Assembly: GCF_004358205.1 (NCBI RefSeq)
Contig: NZ_SMYO01000001.1
Coordinates: 186,001-250,000 of the forward strand
DNA length: 64,000 nt
Direction: 5' to 3'
DNA from: Bacillus salipaludis
GTDB taxonomy: Bacteria; Bacillota; Bacilli; Bacillales_B; DSM-18226
Shown one piece after another: positions 19,573 to 29,202 of this stretch (the stretch's first letter is position 1; each line of letters begins with the position of its first letter). Below the pieces are notes generated by a model, which was given only the letters and a program-made list of their open reading frames with translations, was not told the origin of the DNA and ran no database searches. The translations under genes were made by a program, and so were the position numbers.

Positions 19573-19833
19573 TAATTAAAACCCTCCTCTTTTGGAGTTT
19601 TCTATTTTCCGATTAACCCAAGAATGAAAAAAGCATCGTGAACTCCTTGTTCAAACGTGAACAATAAATGTACTAAAATCATGTTGAAAATGTTCAATTC
19701 TATATTTTGAGTAATTCTTCTCTATTTGTAAATAATCGAGATAGAATGTTAATAAAACATTCACATTTATCATGCTTCCAGCAAGCAAGGCCTACTAAAT
19801 CGTAACATACTTCCATAGCCCATGCAAGTAATT
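19573..19833. other. Intergenic gap trmFO-hslV with an 18-bp palindrome
   Basis: No coding sequence was found where xerC lies in related genomes. The gap holds TTGTTCA-AACG-TGAACAA (19647-19664), a perfect inverted repeat about 75 nt before hslV that could be an operator, and a GAATGTT / AACATTC hairpin (about 19746-19763) after trmFO without a proper T tract. No strong sigma-A promoter is evident. Confidence 0.5.
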
Positions 19834-21141
19834 TTACAAAACTTTCATAAAGTTCTGAATTGTTTCTAACGCTCTATTTGCATGCTGTAAATTTCTTTCT
19901 TGTTTCCCCTTAATTTTGACTGGTAATTCAGGAAAAAGTCCAAAATTTGCATTCATCGGTTGGAAATTTTTCGCATTCGTGGTGGTAATATAGTGTGCCA
20001 TACTTCCAATTGCAGTTTCATCGGGAAACTCCACCGTTTCTTTTCCTTCAACTAAACGGGATGCGTTAATTCCGGCAATTAATCCGCTAGCTGCTGATTC
20101 TACATATCCTTCTACTCCGGTCATTTGCCCTGCAAAAAATAAATCCTCCCGCTCACGGAATTGATAGGTTGCTCTCAAAACCTTAGGGGAATTAATAAAT
20201 GTATTCCGGTGCATAACGCCATAACGAATAATCTCAGCATTTTCAAGCCCCGGTATAAGGCTGAGCACCTCTTTTTGTGCACCCCATTTTAAATGAGTTT
20301 GAAACCCAACAATATTAAATAATGTTCCTGCCGCATCATCCTGCCTTAGCTGAATAACTGCAAAAGGTCTTTTCCCTGTTTTCGGGTCTTCTAAACCAAC
20401 CGGCTTTAAAGGGCCAAAGAGCATCGTCTTCTTTCCCCTAGCCGCCATTACTTCAATTGGCATACAGCCTTCGAAGAAAATTTCCTTTTCAAATTCTTTT
20501 AATGGAACGGTTTCAGCTGAAATTAACGCTTCATAGAATCGGTTAAATTCTTCCTCTGTCATCGGACAATTTAAATATGCTGCTTCTCCCTTATCGTAAC
20601 GGGATTTTAAATATACCTTATCCATATCAATACTTTCTTTTTCAATAATTGGTGCTGCAGCATCATAGAAATAAAGATATTCTTCCCCTGTTAAATTCTT
20701 TAGCTGCGCTGAAAGTTCAGGACTTGTCAGCGGCCCTGTTGCAATAACTGTCGGTCCTTCAGGAATTTTAGTTACTTCCTCATTAATGACCGTGACATTT
20801 TCATGATTTTTAACCAAGTTTGTTACTTTTGCCGCAAATTCATGCCGATCAACTGCTAAAGCACCACCGGCAGGAACTGAGCAGGCATCCGCTGCCGCGA
20901 TAATGACGGAATCTAGCTTTCGCATTTCTTCTTTTAACACACCAACAGCATTCGTTAACGTGTTTGCTCTTAAAGAATTACTGCAGACTAATTCTGCAAA
21001 TTTATCTGTATGATGAGCAGGAGTTTGCTTAACAGGTCGCATTTCATAAAGGTGAACTTTAATCCCACGTTTTGCAATTTGCCAGGCTGCTTCACTGCCC
21101 GCAAGTCCTGCTCCAATAACATTAACTGTCATTTCTTTCAT
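19834..21141 (-). CDS. trmFO: Methylenetetrahydrofolate-tRNA-(uracil-5-)-methyltransferase TrmFO
   Basis: FAD- and folate-dependent enzyme forming m5U54 in the tRNA T loop (formerly Gid). 435 residues with the N-terminal FAD loop [13 protein letters not shown] (8-20), the signature [26 protein letters not shown], the conserved [15 protein letters not shown] region containing a catalytic-type cysteine, and the C-terminal [19 protein letters not shown] and [12 protein letters not shown] motifs. Lies downstream of topA as in other bacilli. Confidence 0.97.
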   Translation of the reverse strand: MKEMTVNVIGAGLAGSEAAWQIAKRGIKVHLYEMRPVKQTPAHHTDKFAELVCSNSLRANTLTNAVGVLKEEMRKLDSVIIAAADACSVPAGGALAVDRHEFAAKVTNLVKNHENVTVINEEVTKIPEGPTVIATGPLTSPELSAQLKNLTGEEYLYFYDAAAPIIEKESIDMDKVYLKSRYDKGEAAYLNCPMTEEEFNRFYEALISAETVPLKEFEKEIFFEGCMPIEVMAARGKKTMLFGPLKPVGLEDPKTGKRPFAVIQLRQDDAAGTLFNIVGFQTHLKWGAQKEVLSLIPGLENAEIIRYGVMHRNTFINSPKVLRATYQFREREDLFFAGQMTGVEGYVESAASGLIAGINASRLVEGKETVEFPDETAIGSMAHYITTTNAKNFQPMNANFGLFPELPVKIKGKQERNLQHANRALETIQNFMKVL

Positions 21142-21281
21142 GAATGTCCTCCTAGACCACTTTCTTAATTATGTAACCAAACATCTATAGTATACTTTTC
21201 CCTCAATTTAGTCCATCTTGCATTTTACTATACGTTTCAAAAACAAAAAAGTTTTTTGGTTTAAAATATTTTTAAAACGAA

Positions 21282-21311
21282 GAAAAAAAGAGTAGGCATC
21301 CGCCCACTCTT
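21282..21311 (-). terminator. Intrinsic terminator of topA overlapping its stop codon
   Basis: Minus-strand stem AAGAGTGGGC / GCCTACTCTT followed by TTTTTTTC. The 5' arm begins inside the topA TAA codon. Confidence 0.85.
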
Positions 21312-23388
21312 AGCTTTGCTGCTCTTCCTTGTAATCGCAATTCGGACATTGTACTTGAACACCTTTTTTTAATTTCTTCTCAACCAGATACGTTTCGCAT
21401 TTTGGACAGTTTCTTGGCAGCGGTTTATCCCATGAAATAAAATCACATTCAGGGAAGCGGTCGCATCCATAGAAAAGGCGTTTTTTCTTACTTTTTCTCT
21501 CAATGATATTGCCTTCTTTACAATTCGGGCAAGTAACCCCGATTTCTTTCACAATTGGTTTTGTATTACGGCAATCGGGGAAATTGCTGCAGGCCATAAA
21601 TTTTCCGTAGCGTCCCATTTTAAATACCATCGGGCTTCCACAGTTTTCGCAATCCTCACCTGCAGGCTCATCCTTTATTTCAACTGATTCCATTTCCTTT
21701 TCAGCTTTCTCTAAATCAACCTTAAAGTCCTTGTAAAATTCATCGATGATTTCCACCCAGCGGATTTTGCCGTCTTCAATATAATCTAATCCCTTCTCCA
21801 TCCTGGCTGTAAATTCAACGTCGAGAATATCAGGGAAAAATTCCTGAATCGCTTCATTAATAATTTCCCCCAGTTCAGTCGGAATGAACCGTTTATTATC
21901 AAGGGCAACATATCCCCTTTTTTGAATCGTATCCAAGGTTGGTGCATAGGTAGAAGGACGGCCAATTCCCAATTCTTCAAGCGTTTTAACGAGTCTTGCC
22001 TCCGTATATCTAGGCGGAGGTTGTGTGAAGTGTTGCTTCGGCTCAATATCCTTTTGAAACACTTCATCTCCTACTTTTAAATCAGGAAGCATATTATCCC
22101 TTTCTTCCACTTGATCGTCGCTTCCCTCAACATACACCTTCATAAACCCGGGAAATTTTATCTTTGACCCTGTCGCTCGGAAAATAACATTTCCATTTTG
22201 TAAATCCACACTCATTGTGTCCATAACAGCCTGGGCCATTTGGCTTGCTAAAAAGCGTTCCCAAATTAATTTATATAGACGCAATTGGTCCCTAGATAAG
22301 AATTCTTTTAAACTGTTAGGATCTCTAAAAGTACTCGTTGGACGAATTGCTTCGTGAGCATCCTGTGCACCTGATTGTTTTTTCTCTTTTCTTTGTTCTT
22401 CTTTTAGGTATTGTTCACCATATTCATCTTGAATATATTTAGCCGCCTCTCCTTGGGCAACATCTGAAATGCGGGTTGAGTCGGTTCTCATATATGTAAT
22501 CAAACCAACGGTACCTTCCTTACCAAGCTCAATTCCTTCATATAGCTGCTGGGCTAACATCATAGTTTTCTTTGCCCGAAAATTAAGCTTCCGAGCCGCC
22601 TCCTGCTGGAGGGTCGAAGTGATAAAAGGCGGAGCCGGATTTCTTTTCCGTTCTTTCTTAGTAACAGCCGTTACCGTAAATTGATTGCCTTCCATTTGTT
22701 TCAAGACATTTTGAACATCCTCTTCCGAATGTAGTTCAATTTTTTCTTTACCCAAGATTGAATGGAATGCCGCACGAAATTGGCTTTTTCCTTTTACTGC
22801 TTCACCTTCAATGGTCCAGTATTCCTCCGGAATGAAAGCTTGAATTTCTTTTTCCCTATCAATAATTAAACGTACGGAAACCGATTGAACCCGGCCTGCG
22901 CTTAATCCTTTTTTGATTTTTTTCCATAGTAGCGGGCTGATATTATAACCAACTAAACGATCTAGAATTCTTCTCGCCTGCTGGGCATCAACAAGATCCA
23001 TATTGATTGGCCGCGGATGCTTAAAGGATTCCTTTATTGCATCCTTTGTAATCTCATTGAAGACAACTCGACAGTCAGAATGAATATCAACGTCCAAGCT
23101 ATGGGCAAGATGCCAGGCAATGGCTTCCCCTTCACGATCCGGGTCAGCTGCCAGAAAGATTTTTTTTGCCTTTTTAGCAGCTGTCTTTAATTCCTTGAGA
23201 ACAGGACCTTTTCCCCGAATTGTAATATATTTCGGCTCAAAGCTTTTTTCAACTTCTACACCCATTTGGCTCCTTGGAAGGTCGCGGACATGCCCCATTG
23301 ATGCTTTAACTTTATATTTATTTCCTAGATACCGTTCAATCGTTTTCGCTTTTGCTGGCGATTCTACGATTACAAGATACTCAGACAT
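21310..23388 (-). CDS. topA: DNA topoisomerase I (type IA)
   Basis: Relaxes negative supercoils by a 5'-phosphotyrosyl intermediate. 692 residues: Toprim domain ([19 protein letters not shown], then [18 protein letters not shown]), active-site tyrosine in [14 protein letters not shown] near 298, and three C-terminal cysteine clusters for zinc ribbons (about 578-690: CENCGSP...CSNFPDC, CPNCKEG...CDRFPEC, CPKCETY...CPNCDY). AAGGAGG precedes the ATG. Lies between dprA and trmFO. Confidence 0.98.
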   Translation of the reverse strand: MSEYLVIVESPAKAKTIERYLGNKYKVKASMGHVRDLPRSQMGVEVEKSFEPKYITIRGKGPVLKELKTAAKKAKKIFLAADPDREGEAIAWHLAHSLDVDIHSDCRVVFNEITKDAIKESFKHPRPINMDLVDAQQARRILDRLVGYNISPLLWKKIKKGLSAGRVQSVSVRLIIDREKEIQAFIPEEYWTIEGEAVKGKSQFRAAFHSILGKEKIELHSEEDVQNVLKQMEGNQFTVTAVTKKERKRNPAPPFITSTLQQEAARKLNFRAKKTMMLAQQLYEGIELGKEGTVGLITYMRTDSTRISDVAQGEAAKYIQDEYGEQYLKEEQRKEKKQSGAQDAHEAIRPTSTFRDPNSLKEFLSRDQLRLYKLIWERFLASQMAQAVMDTMSVDLQNGNVIFRATGSKIKFPGFMKVYVEGSDDQVEERDNMLPDLKVGDEVFQKDIEPKQHFTQPPPRYTEARLVKTLEELGIGRPSTYAPTLDTIQKRGYVALDNKRFIPTELGEIINEAIQEFFPDILDVEFTARMEKGLDYIEDGKIRWVEIIDEFYKDFKVDLEKAEKEMESVEIKDEPAGEDCENCGSPMVFKMGRYGKFMACSNFPDCRNTKPIVKEIGVTCPNCKEGNIIERKSKKKRLFYGCDRFPECDFISWDKPLPRNCPKCETYLVEKKLKKGVQVQCPNCDYKEEQQS

Positions 23389-23851
23389 TTAGGTAATCCT
23401 CCTTAAGAGGGATAGAAGAAATGTGGAAGCGCCTTGAAGCGGGCTTTAGCCTGTTTCTAAGATGCTTACAATTTGACAAGCTTTCCTTTTATTCCAATAT
23501 TAAAAAATATGGACTGGAAAAATACTTTACAAAAATGACTTATCCCAAAGTTTTCGATTTATCGACAATATTATTCCTTGATATTCAAAATATGCTTAAA
23601 AAGAAAATTAAATATCAAAATATCCATTATTATTGAACATATTCCTTGTTCTTGTCAATGAACATGTCATGTGAAGAAACCGTTTTCACATGAAACGGCC
23701 TCTTTTTCCAATCGAATCATCTGTTGGAAAATGTATAACAGATTAGAAATAATTTCAAGTTATTTAAGCTTATTTCTCCAAAAAATGCGAAAAAACCTTC
23801 TATATTTTTTATTTTTTATTCATTATTTGCATAATTTTTGTAAAATATGAT
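23389..23851. other. 463-nt intergenic gap between dprA and topA
   Basis: No gene is supported. The topA-proximal end has a stretch resembling the left half of family B (GGAAGCGCCTTG at about 23422). A hairpin CCGTTT-loop-AAACGG (23680-23698) has T-rich flanks on both strands and may end dprA. It overlaps an alternative stem TCATGTG / CACATGA (23667-23693). The remainder is AT-rich. Confidence 0.5.
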
Positions 23852-24742
23852 TCATGATTTCAGTTCTTCTAAGATATCCTCTGCACTCGTTACTAGCTTT
23901 GCCCCTTGTTGGATTAAATCGTTCGTCCCACTTGAAAAGGGATTAAATATGCTTCCCGGAAGTGAAAACACCTCCCGCCCCTCGTTTACTGCGTAATTTG
24001 CCGTAATAAGCGACCCGCTTTTACGTTTAGCTTCTATTATAAGGGTGCCCTTTGAAAGACCGCTGATGATTCGATTCCGTGCCGGAAAATGCCATTTGAG
24101 CGGCTTCGTATCCGGTGGATATTCTGAAATAATCAATTGATTTTTCATCATTTCTAATGCCAGGTTCATATTTTCCTTAGGATAGATATGATATATTCCT
24201 CCTGCAATCACACCAATTGTCTTTCCACCATTTTTAATAGCAGTATCGTGGGCCAGTGCATCTATTCCTTTGGCAAGACCACTGACAATGAGTACCCCGT
24301 CATCGATTAATTTTGGAAATATAAGCCTGATTGCATTTTTTCCGTAAAGTGTAGCCTGTCTAGAGCCTACCACAGCAAGCTTTGGCTCCTTATCCAACAA
24401 CGATATATCTCCTTTTGCAAATAATGCCCAAGGAGGCTGATAAATTTCCTTTAATACAGCTGGATATTCTTTGTCAAAAATCGAAATAACAATAATTTCA
24501 TTTGTTTTATATTGGCGGATTTGTTCATGAATGATGTCAGATTGGAAAGTTAGAAAGGAAGTTTGACCTGTATCTTGAAAGGTATTTAAGGGTGGAAATG
24601 AAGACTTTTGTTGAAGTAATTGTGTATGCAGGTGATAAAGTGAATGAAGTGCGGGATCTTTTTTTAACATTTGATATACGGCATTCCAGGAAATATTGGG
24701 GTAATGGAGCAAGTGGATTAATTTTTCTTTAAAATCGTCCAA
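23852..24742 (-). CDS. dprA: DNA-processing protein DprA (Smf)
   Basis: Single-stranded DNA-binding protein that loads RecA onto incoming DNA in natural transformation. 296 residues; an N-terminal helical region (1-80) precedes the Rossmann-like DprA domain with AVVGSRQATLYG (about 123-134), VSGLAKGIDALAHDTAI (about 153-169), GGIYHIYPKENMNL, and SGTLIIEAKRKSGSLITANYAVNEGREVFSLPGS. The start is a TTG at 24742 with GGGAGGG 7 nt upstream. No C-terminal winged-helix extension is present, which is usual for Bacillus. Sits between sucD and topA. Confidence 0.95.
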   Translation of the reverse strand: MDDFKEKLIHLLHYPNISWNAVYQMLKKDPALHSLYHLHTQLLQQKSSFPPLNTFQDTGQTSFLTFQSDIIHEQIRQYKTNEIIVISIFDKEYPAVLKEIYQPPWALFAKGDISLLDKEPKLAVVGSRQATLYGKNAIRLIFPKLIDDGVLIVSGLAKGIDALAHDTAIKNGGKTIGVIAGGIYHIYPKENMNLALEMMKNQLIISEYPPDTKPLKWHFPARNRIISGLSKGTLIIEAKRKSGSLITANYAVNEGREVFSLPGSIFNPFSSGTNDLIQQGAKLVTSAEDILEELKS

Positions 24743-24780
24743 AATAGGACCCTCCCTATAGAATTTTTAAAACAGTAGAA

Positions 24781-24807
24781 ATAGCCCCTCAAGATACGAG
24801 GGACTAT
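24781..24807 (-). terminator. Probable terminator of sucCD
   Basis: Minus-strand hairpin ATAGTCCCTC-loop-GAGGGGCTAT followed by TTTCTACTGTTTT. The stem is strong but the T tract is interrupted. It lies between the family B copy and dprA. Confidence 0.6.
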
Positions 24808-24843
24808 CTGTTGGTCTTTGATGACTTCTTATGCTTTAACTAG

Positions 24844-24890
24844 TGTCTAGCTCCAGCGACTCGCTCCTCGAGGTCGCTTCCGCTTTTCTA
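24844..24890 (-). repeat. Family B short palindromic repeat (B3)
   Basis: 47-nt copy, inverted relative to B1. On the minus strand it reads CTAGAAAAGCGGAAGCGAC ... GTCGCTGGAGCTAGACA. The core pair is AGCGAC/GTCGCT where B2 has AGCGCC/GGCGCT, a two-sided change that keeps the stem. It begins 2 nt after the sucD stop codon. Confidence 0.75.
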
Positions 24891-24892
24891 GT

Positions 24893-25795
24893 TTAATGCG
24901 TTTTGCACTTTTCGTATAAACCTTGTTCTTTTAATGCTTCGATTAATGTTTCACCCATTACGGATGGAGTGTCAGCAACTTTGATGCCGCATTCGTTCAT
25001 GACACGGATTTTTTCATCAGCAGTACCTTTACCGCCTGAAATGATGGCGCCAGCATGGCCCATACGCTTTCCTGGAGGTGCAGTACGGCCGCCGATGAAG
25101 CCAACAACTGGTTTTGTCATGTTTGCTTTTACCCATTGAGCAGCTTCTTCTTCTGCTGTACCGCCGATTTCACCAATCATGATCACAGCATAAGTTTCAG
25201 GGTCTTCATTAAATGCTTTTAATACATCGATAAAGTTTGTTCCATTTACAGGATCTCCACCAATACCAACTGCTGTTGTTTGACCGATACCTGCTTGTGT
25301 TAATTGATGAACCGCTTCGTATGTTAATGTTCCGGAGCGGGAAACAACACCAACATGGCCTTTTGTATGAATGTATCCAGGCATGATTCCAATTTTACAC
25401 TCATCAGCAGTAATAACACCAGGACAGTTAGGTCCAACCAAGCGGGTTTTCTTGCCTTCCATGTAACGTTTAACTTTTACCATATCCAGTACTGGAATAT
25501 GTTCAGTAATACAAATTGCAAGATCCAATTCGGCATCAACAGCCTCAATAATGGAATCTGCGGCAAATGGCGCAGGAACGTAAATTACAGAAGCAGTAGC
25601 ACCAGTAGCTTCCACAGCTTCTTTTACTGTATTAAAAACAGGTACTCCTTCTACCTCTTGTCCACCTTTACCAGGAGAGGTACCCCCAACGATTTTTGTA
25701 CCATATTCAAGCATTTGTTTTGTGTGGAAGCGGGCAGTTCCACCTGTAATCCCTTGAACAATTACTTTGGTATCTTTATTAATAAAAACGCTCAC
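24893..25795 (-). CDS. sucD: Succinyl-CoA synthetase alpha subunit (ADP-forming)
   Basis: TCA-cycle enzyme converting succinyl-CoA to succinate with substrate-level phosphorylation. 300 residues: CoA-binding Rossmann domain ([18 protein letters not shown], 12-29), ligase domain with VGPNCPG, and the phosphohistidine loop [15 protein letters not shown] (His near 247). Starts with GTG at 25795 after AAGGGGA. Follows sucC by 23 nt; the two subunits form the enzyme. Confidence 0.98.
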   Translation of the reverse strand: MSVFINKDTKVIVQGITGGTARFHTKQMLEYGTKIVGGTSPGKGGQEVEGVPVFNTVKEAVEATGATASVIYVPAPFAADSIIEAVDAELDLAICITEHIPVLDMVKVKRYMEGKKTRLVGPNCPGVITADECKIGIMPGYIHTKGHVGVVSRSGTLTYEAVHQLTQAGIGQTTAVGIGGDPVNGTNFIDVLKAFNEDPETYAVIMIGEIGGTAEEEAAQWVKANMTKPVVGFIGGRTAPPGKRMGHAGAIISGGKGTADEKIRVMNECGIKVADTPSVMGETLIEALKEQGLYEKCKTH

Positions 25796-25818
25796 GTTAA
25801 TTCCCCTTTCTTAAGATC

Positions 25819-26979
25819 CTATTTCACTAATGAAACGATTTTTTGTGCTCCATCTGCCATGGATTCAGCAGCAGTAATGTTAAGGCCAGACTCAGCAAGG
25901 ATTTTCTTACCTAACTCAACATTTGTTCCCTCTAAGCGAACAACTAGCGGAATAGAAAGTCCAACTTGTTTAGCTGCCTCGACAACACCCTCGGCAATAA
26001 CATCACACTTCATGATTCCACCAAAGATATTAACAAAAATACCTTTTACGTTTGGATCAGAAAGGATAATTTTGAATGCTTCCGTTACCTTTTCAGCAGT
26101 TGCACCGCCGCCAACATCAAGGAAGTTAGCCGGATCTCCGCCATAATGCTTAACGATATCCATTGTTGCCATTGCAAGACCAGCACCGTTAACCATACAG
26201 CCGATGTTTCCATCAAGAGCAATATAGCTTAAATCATATTTAGAAGCTTCGATTTCTTTTGGATCTTCCTCTTCAAGGTCACGATATTCTAAAACATCTT
26301 TCTGGCGGTATAGTGCATTAGAGTCGAAGTTTAATTTAGCATCTAGCGCCATAACTTTTCCGTCACCTGTTACGACTAACGGATTGATTTCAGCAATCGA
26401 GCAATCCTTTTCAACAAAAGCATTGTAAAGACCTGTCATAAACTTTACAGCTTGATTGACTAATTCTTTTGGAATATTGATATTGAATGCGATACGGCGT
26501 GCTTGGAAAGGCATTAATCCAATTACCGGGTCGATTACTTCTTTAAAAATTTTCTCAGGAGTTTTTTCTGCAACCTCTTCAATTTCTGTTCCGCCTTCTT
26601 CAGATGCCATTAAGACAACACGGGAAGTTGCACGGTCTAATACTAAACCAACATAGTATTCTTTTTTAATGTCGCAGCCTTCTTCGATAAGCAAGCGTTT
26701 TACTTCCTTGCCTTCTGGGCCAGTTTGGTGTGTAACTAAGGTTTTACCAAGAATTTCGTTTGCATATGTACGAACTTCATCAAGGTTTTTTGCCACTTTA
26801 ACACCGCCAGCTTTACCCCGTCCGCCAGCATGGATTTGCGCTTTTACCACACATACTTGTGTGCCTAGTTCTTTTGCAGCTTCCACCGCTTCTTCAACTG
26901 TGAATGCCACTTTACCATTTGGAACTGCTACCCCATATTTTCTGAGGATTTCTTTCCCCTGATACTCATGGATATTCAT
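25819..26979 (-). CDS. sucC: Succinyl-CoA synthetase beta subunit
   Basis: ATP-grasp subunit of the sucCD heterodimer. The ATG at 26979 has AGGAGG 7 nt upstream and gives 386 residues starting [22 protein letters not shown], the family start; an in-frame start at 27057 would include promoter sequence. ATP-grasp residues in [16 protein letters not shown] (about 46-61) and the C-terminal ligase domain with [13 protein letters not shown] are present. The rnhB-sucC gap lacks the ylqG/ylqH genes of B. subtilis. Confidence 0.98.
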   Translation of the reverse strand: MNIHEYQGKEILRKYGVAVPNGKVAFTVEEAVEAAKELGTQVCVVKAQIHAGGRGKAGGVKVAKNLDEVRTYANEILGKTLVTHQTGPEGKEVKRLLIEEGCDIKKEYYVGLVLDRATSRVVLMASEEGGTEIEEVAEKTPEKIFKEVIDPVIGLMPFQARRIAFNINIPKELVNQAVKFMTGLYNAFVEKDCSIAEINPLVVTGDGKVMALDAKLNFDSNALYRQKDVLEYRDLEEEDPKEIEASKYDLSYIALDGNIGCMVNGAGLAMATMDIVKHYGGDPANFLDVGGGATAEKVTEAFKIILSDPNVKGIFVNIFGGIMKCDVIAEGVVEAAKQVGLSIPLVVRLEGTNVELGKKILAESGLNITAAESMADGAQKIVSLVK

Positions 26980-27024
26980 TTCCCATCCTCCTATCAAACT
27001 CTTCAAAAAATTGACTCCGTTTAC

Positions 27025-27053
27025 ATTGTATATAATGTCACATACCTTGTCCA
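27025..27053 (-). promoter_or_regulatory. Promoter of sucCD
   Basis: Minus-strand TGGACA (27048-27053), 17-nt spacer, TACAAT (27025-27030); one mismatch from consensus in each hexamer. Leaves a 40-nt leader to sucC. Confidence 0.7.
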
Positions 27054-27172
27054 CCATAATACATAAAAATTATATTCATCTTAAAAATATAAGTAAGACA
27101 AATACTTATTTAGCCATTTTCATCATATAAATCCTTCCAAATATGGCAGACAATTATTTTTTTACCATAATT

Positions 27173-27194
27173 AAAAAACAGGCCTAAGCCTGTT
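27173..27194 (-). terminator. Intrinsic terminator after rnhB
   Basis: Minus-strand hairpin AACAGGC-TTAG-GCCTGTT followed by TTTT. About 40 nt downstream of rnhB. Confidence 0.8.
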
Positions 27195-27233
27195 TAATAG
27201 CATATACCCTTTATACCTTTTTATGTATTGCCA

Positions 27234-28010
27234 TCAATATTTTGCAATAGAATCTTTAATTGGCGCAAAACTTTTTCGGTGGTAAGGGGTTATCCCATAT
27301 TTCTCTATAGCTAAAAGATGCTCTTTTGTCCCATAGCCCATGTTATGTTGAAAACCATATTTCGGATATTCATTCGATAATTCTTTCATCATCTTGTCTC
27401 TAGCCACCTTGGCAATGATGGAGGCAGCCGCAATGGTGACACTATTGGCATCCCCTTTGATAATTGAGTCAGCAGGAAAAGGAGTGTCGAGTTTCATCGC
27501 ATCAATTAGCAAGAAGTCCGGTTTAGGCTCCAAAGAAACAATGGCAGATTTCATTGCTTTTTTTGTTGCCTCATAAATATTTATTTTATCAATCTCATCA
27601 GCATGTACCATAGCGATACTTAGAGCAATAGCTTCTTTCCGAATAATAGCGTCATATTCCTCCCGCTTTTTTTCGGTTAGTTTCTTGGAATCATCAATTC
27701 CCGGCAAGTAAAAGTCTTCCGGTAAAATTACAGCGGCACACGCAACCGGACCAGCCAGCGGCCCCCTTCCGACTTCATCCACACCAGCAATAAGCTGAAA
27801 ACCTTCCGCCCTGTATTTTCGTTCATAATGATTCATTTCAAAAAATTTCGCTTGAAGAACTTGCTTCTGTTCCAGTCTTTTTTTCCATCGGCCAATAGCG
27901 GTTTGAACTCCCTTACGTTCATCACTTTCAAGCTCAAGAAGGAATGGATTTGAGTCATCTTCGATGGTCATTAAATGCGCTTCAATTTCAGCAATGGATA
28001 GTCTTTTCAT
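27234..28010 (-). CDS. rnhB: Ribonuclease HII
   Basis: Removes ribonucleotides and RNA from RNA-DNA hybrids. 258 residues from the ATG at 28010 (AGGTG upstream; an in-frame GTG at 28019 is part of that site). An N-terminal extension (1-70) typical of Bacillus RnhB precedes the catalytic domain with IAGVDEVGRGPLAGP (Asp78, Glu79), DSKKLTEKKRE, LIDAMKLDTPF and the IKGDANSVTIAAASIIAKVARD motif. Located between rbgA and sucC. Confidence 0.97.
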   Translation of the reverse strand: MKRLSIAEIEAHLMTIEDDSNPFLLELESDERKGVQTAIGRWKKRLEQKQVLQAKFFEMNHYERKYRAEGFQLIAGVDEVGRGPLAGPVACAAVILPEDFYLPGIDDSKKLTEKKREEYDAIIRKEAIALSIAMVHADEIDKINIYEATKKAMKSAIVSLEPKPDFLLIDAMKLDTPFPADSIIKGDANSVTIAAASIIAKVARDKMMKELSNEYPKYGFQHNMGYGTKEHLLAIEKYGITPYHRKSFAPIKDSIAKY

Positions 28011-28030
28011 ATCGTTCACCTGTTTTTCCT

Positions 28031-28281
28031 AAAAAATAGGCTCTGTTAAACTTGGTTGTTGATTTCCGCTCCAAGCACAAGCGGTTCGGGGAGCATCCTC
28101 GTCGCTTCGCTCCTGCGGGGTCTCCCCTGTCCCGTACTCCCAACAGGACACTGAATTGCTTTCTTGAATCCGCCCACGCACGAAGAAAATGCGTTAGCAT
28201 TTTCAAAAAGTCTACGTGCCTTCCGCTCCAATCAACGCCGTACAATATATCACCATTGTCCTTTAACACAGCCAAAAAATA
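28031..28281. mobile_element. Family A MITE-like element, copy A3, with 8-bp target duplication
   Basis: The element proper is 28039-28273 (235 bp), bounded by GGCTCTGTTAAA and TTTAACACAGCC and flanked by AAAAAATA on both sides (28031-28038, 28274-28281). Internal TTCCGCTCC direct repeats are at 28064-28072 and 28221-28229. Relative to A1 it carries an extra segment of about 60 nt (about 28148-28211) that includes the perfect hairpin GAAAATGC-GTTA-GCATTTTC. It fills the rnhB-rbgA gap. Confidence 0.85.
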
Positions 28282-28301
28282 AAGCTCCCCCTAGGGAGAG
28301 C
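28274..28301 (-). terminator. Intrinsic terminator after rbgA
   Basis: Minus-strand hairpin GCTCTCCC-TA-GGGGGAGC followed by TTTATTTTTT. The distal T tract is the target duplication of copy A3, so the element inserted at the end of this terminator. Confidence 0.85.
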
Positions 28302-28306
28302 CTGAT

Positions 28307-29179
28307 TTAGTTAGATTCCTTCTCAACGAAGAAATCCTTTGGCCGCTCAAACGTCAGAGGGCCAAATTTTTCTGATCTAATCTCACGAATTACGAGCTCA
28401 GCTACTTTATCGTAATCAACTAAGCCGCCGCCCATTAAACAGCCTCTTAATTTCCCGATATGGTCAAACAACTCCACCACGTCAGCAGGGACTTCATCAA
28501 GCTGATACCGCTCTTTTAAGCGGTCAGGGTAGGCTTTTTCCAGAAACCTAATCGAATAGATTGTCAGCTCCTGTAGGTTTAACAGGGTATCCTTAATCGC
28601 TCCTGTAATAGCTAGCTTCATTCCGACCTCTTGGTCTTCGAATTTAGGCCATAATATCCCCGGTGTATCCAGTAATTCCATTTCTTTACCGACTTTAATC
28701 CATTGCTGGGATTTTGTTACACCCGGTGTGTTGCCGGTTTTTGCAATATTTTTTTTTGCCAGCCTATTAATTAGAGTAGATTTCCCTGCATTTGGAATTC
28801 CGACAATCATCGCCCGAATCGCCCTGGGTTTTACACCCTTTGCTTTTAAGCGTGCAAACTTCTCTTTTAGGATTTCTTGGGCCGCCTGAGCAATTTCCCT
28901 CATTCCTACTCCTGCTTGTGAATTAATGGCAATTGCACGGATTCCCTTTTCTGCAAAAAAGGCAATCCATTCCTTTGTTGCCTCTTTATCCGCCATATCT
29001 GCTTTATTCAATAAAACAAGTCTTGGTTTATGCTGAATGATTTCGTCGATCATTGGATTCCTGGAAGAGTAAGGGATTCTCGCGTCCACTAATTCAAAAA
29101 TGATATCAACCAGCTTTAATTTCTCCGTGACCTCTCTGCGAGCCTTGGCCATATGGCCGGGAAACCATTGGATCGTCAA
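28307..29179 (-). CDS. rbgA: Ribosome biogenesis GTPase RbgA (YlqF)
   Basis: Essential circularly permuted GTPase for late 50S assembly. G4 NKADMAD comes first (about 55-61), then G1 [18 protein letters not shown] (about 116-133) and G3 [12 protein letters not shown] (about 165). The C-terminal ANTAR-like domain includes [15 protein letters not shown]. The TTG at 29179 is preferred because the protein then starts [17 protein letters not shown] like homologues and AGGTGG lies about 8 nt upstream; GTG codons at 29191 and 29188 lie in that site. 290 residues. Lies after sipS. Confidence 0.96.
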   Translation of the reverse strand: MTIQWFPGHMAKARREVTEKLKLVDIIFELVDARIPYSSRNPMIDEIIQHKPRLVLLNKADMADKEATKEWIAFFAEKGIRAIAINSQAGVGMREIAQAAQEILKEKFARLKAKGVKPRAIRAMIVGIPNAGKSTLINRLAKKNIAKTGNTPGVTKSQQWIKVGKEMELLDTPGILWPKFEDQEVGMKLAITGAIKDTLLNLQELTIYSIRFLEKAYPDRLKERYQLDEVPADVVELFDHIGKLRGCLMGGGLVDYDKVAELVIREIRSEKFGPLTFERPKDFFVEKESN

Positions 29180-29202
29180 ATTAGCCACCACCTCTCAGAT
29201 TT

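Noticed and set aside
23421..23636. Plus-strand open reading frame of 71 codons in the dprA-topA gap, with a hairpin and T tract downstream
   Set aside because: It starts inside a family B-like fragment, has no promoter, and its product resembles nothing recognised; composition is that of AT-rich spacer.
25355..26146. 263-codon plus-strand reading frame
   Set aside because: Entirely antisense to sucD and sucC, rich in Cys/Ser/Phe/Asn as expected of a shadow frame; no promoter or ribosome-binding site.
28046..28282. Several overlapping short reading frames on both strands between rnhB and rbgA
   Set aside because: They lie inside the GC-rich mobile element A3; lack of stop codons there is a composition effect.
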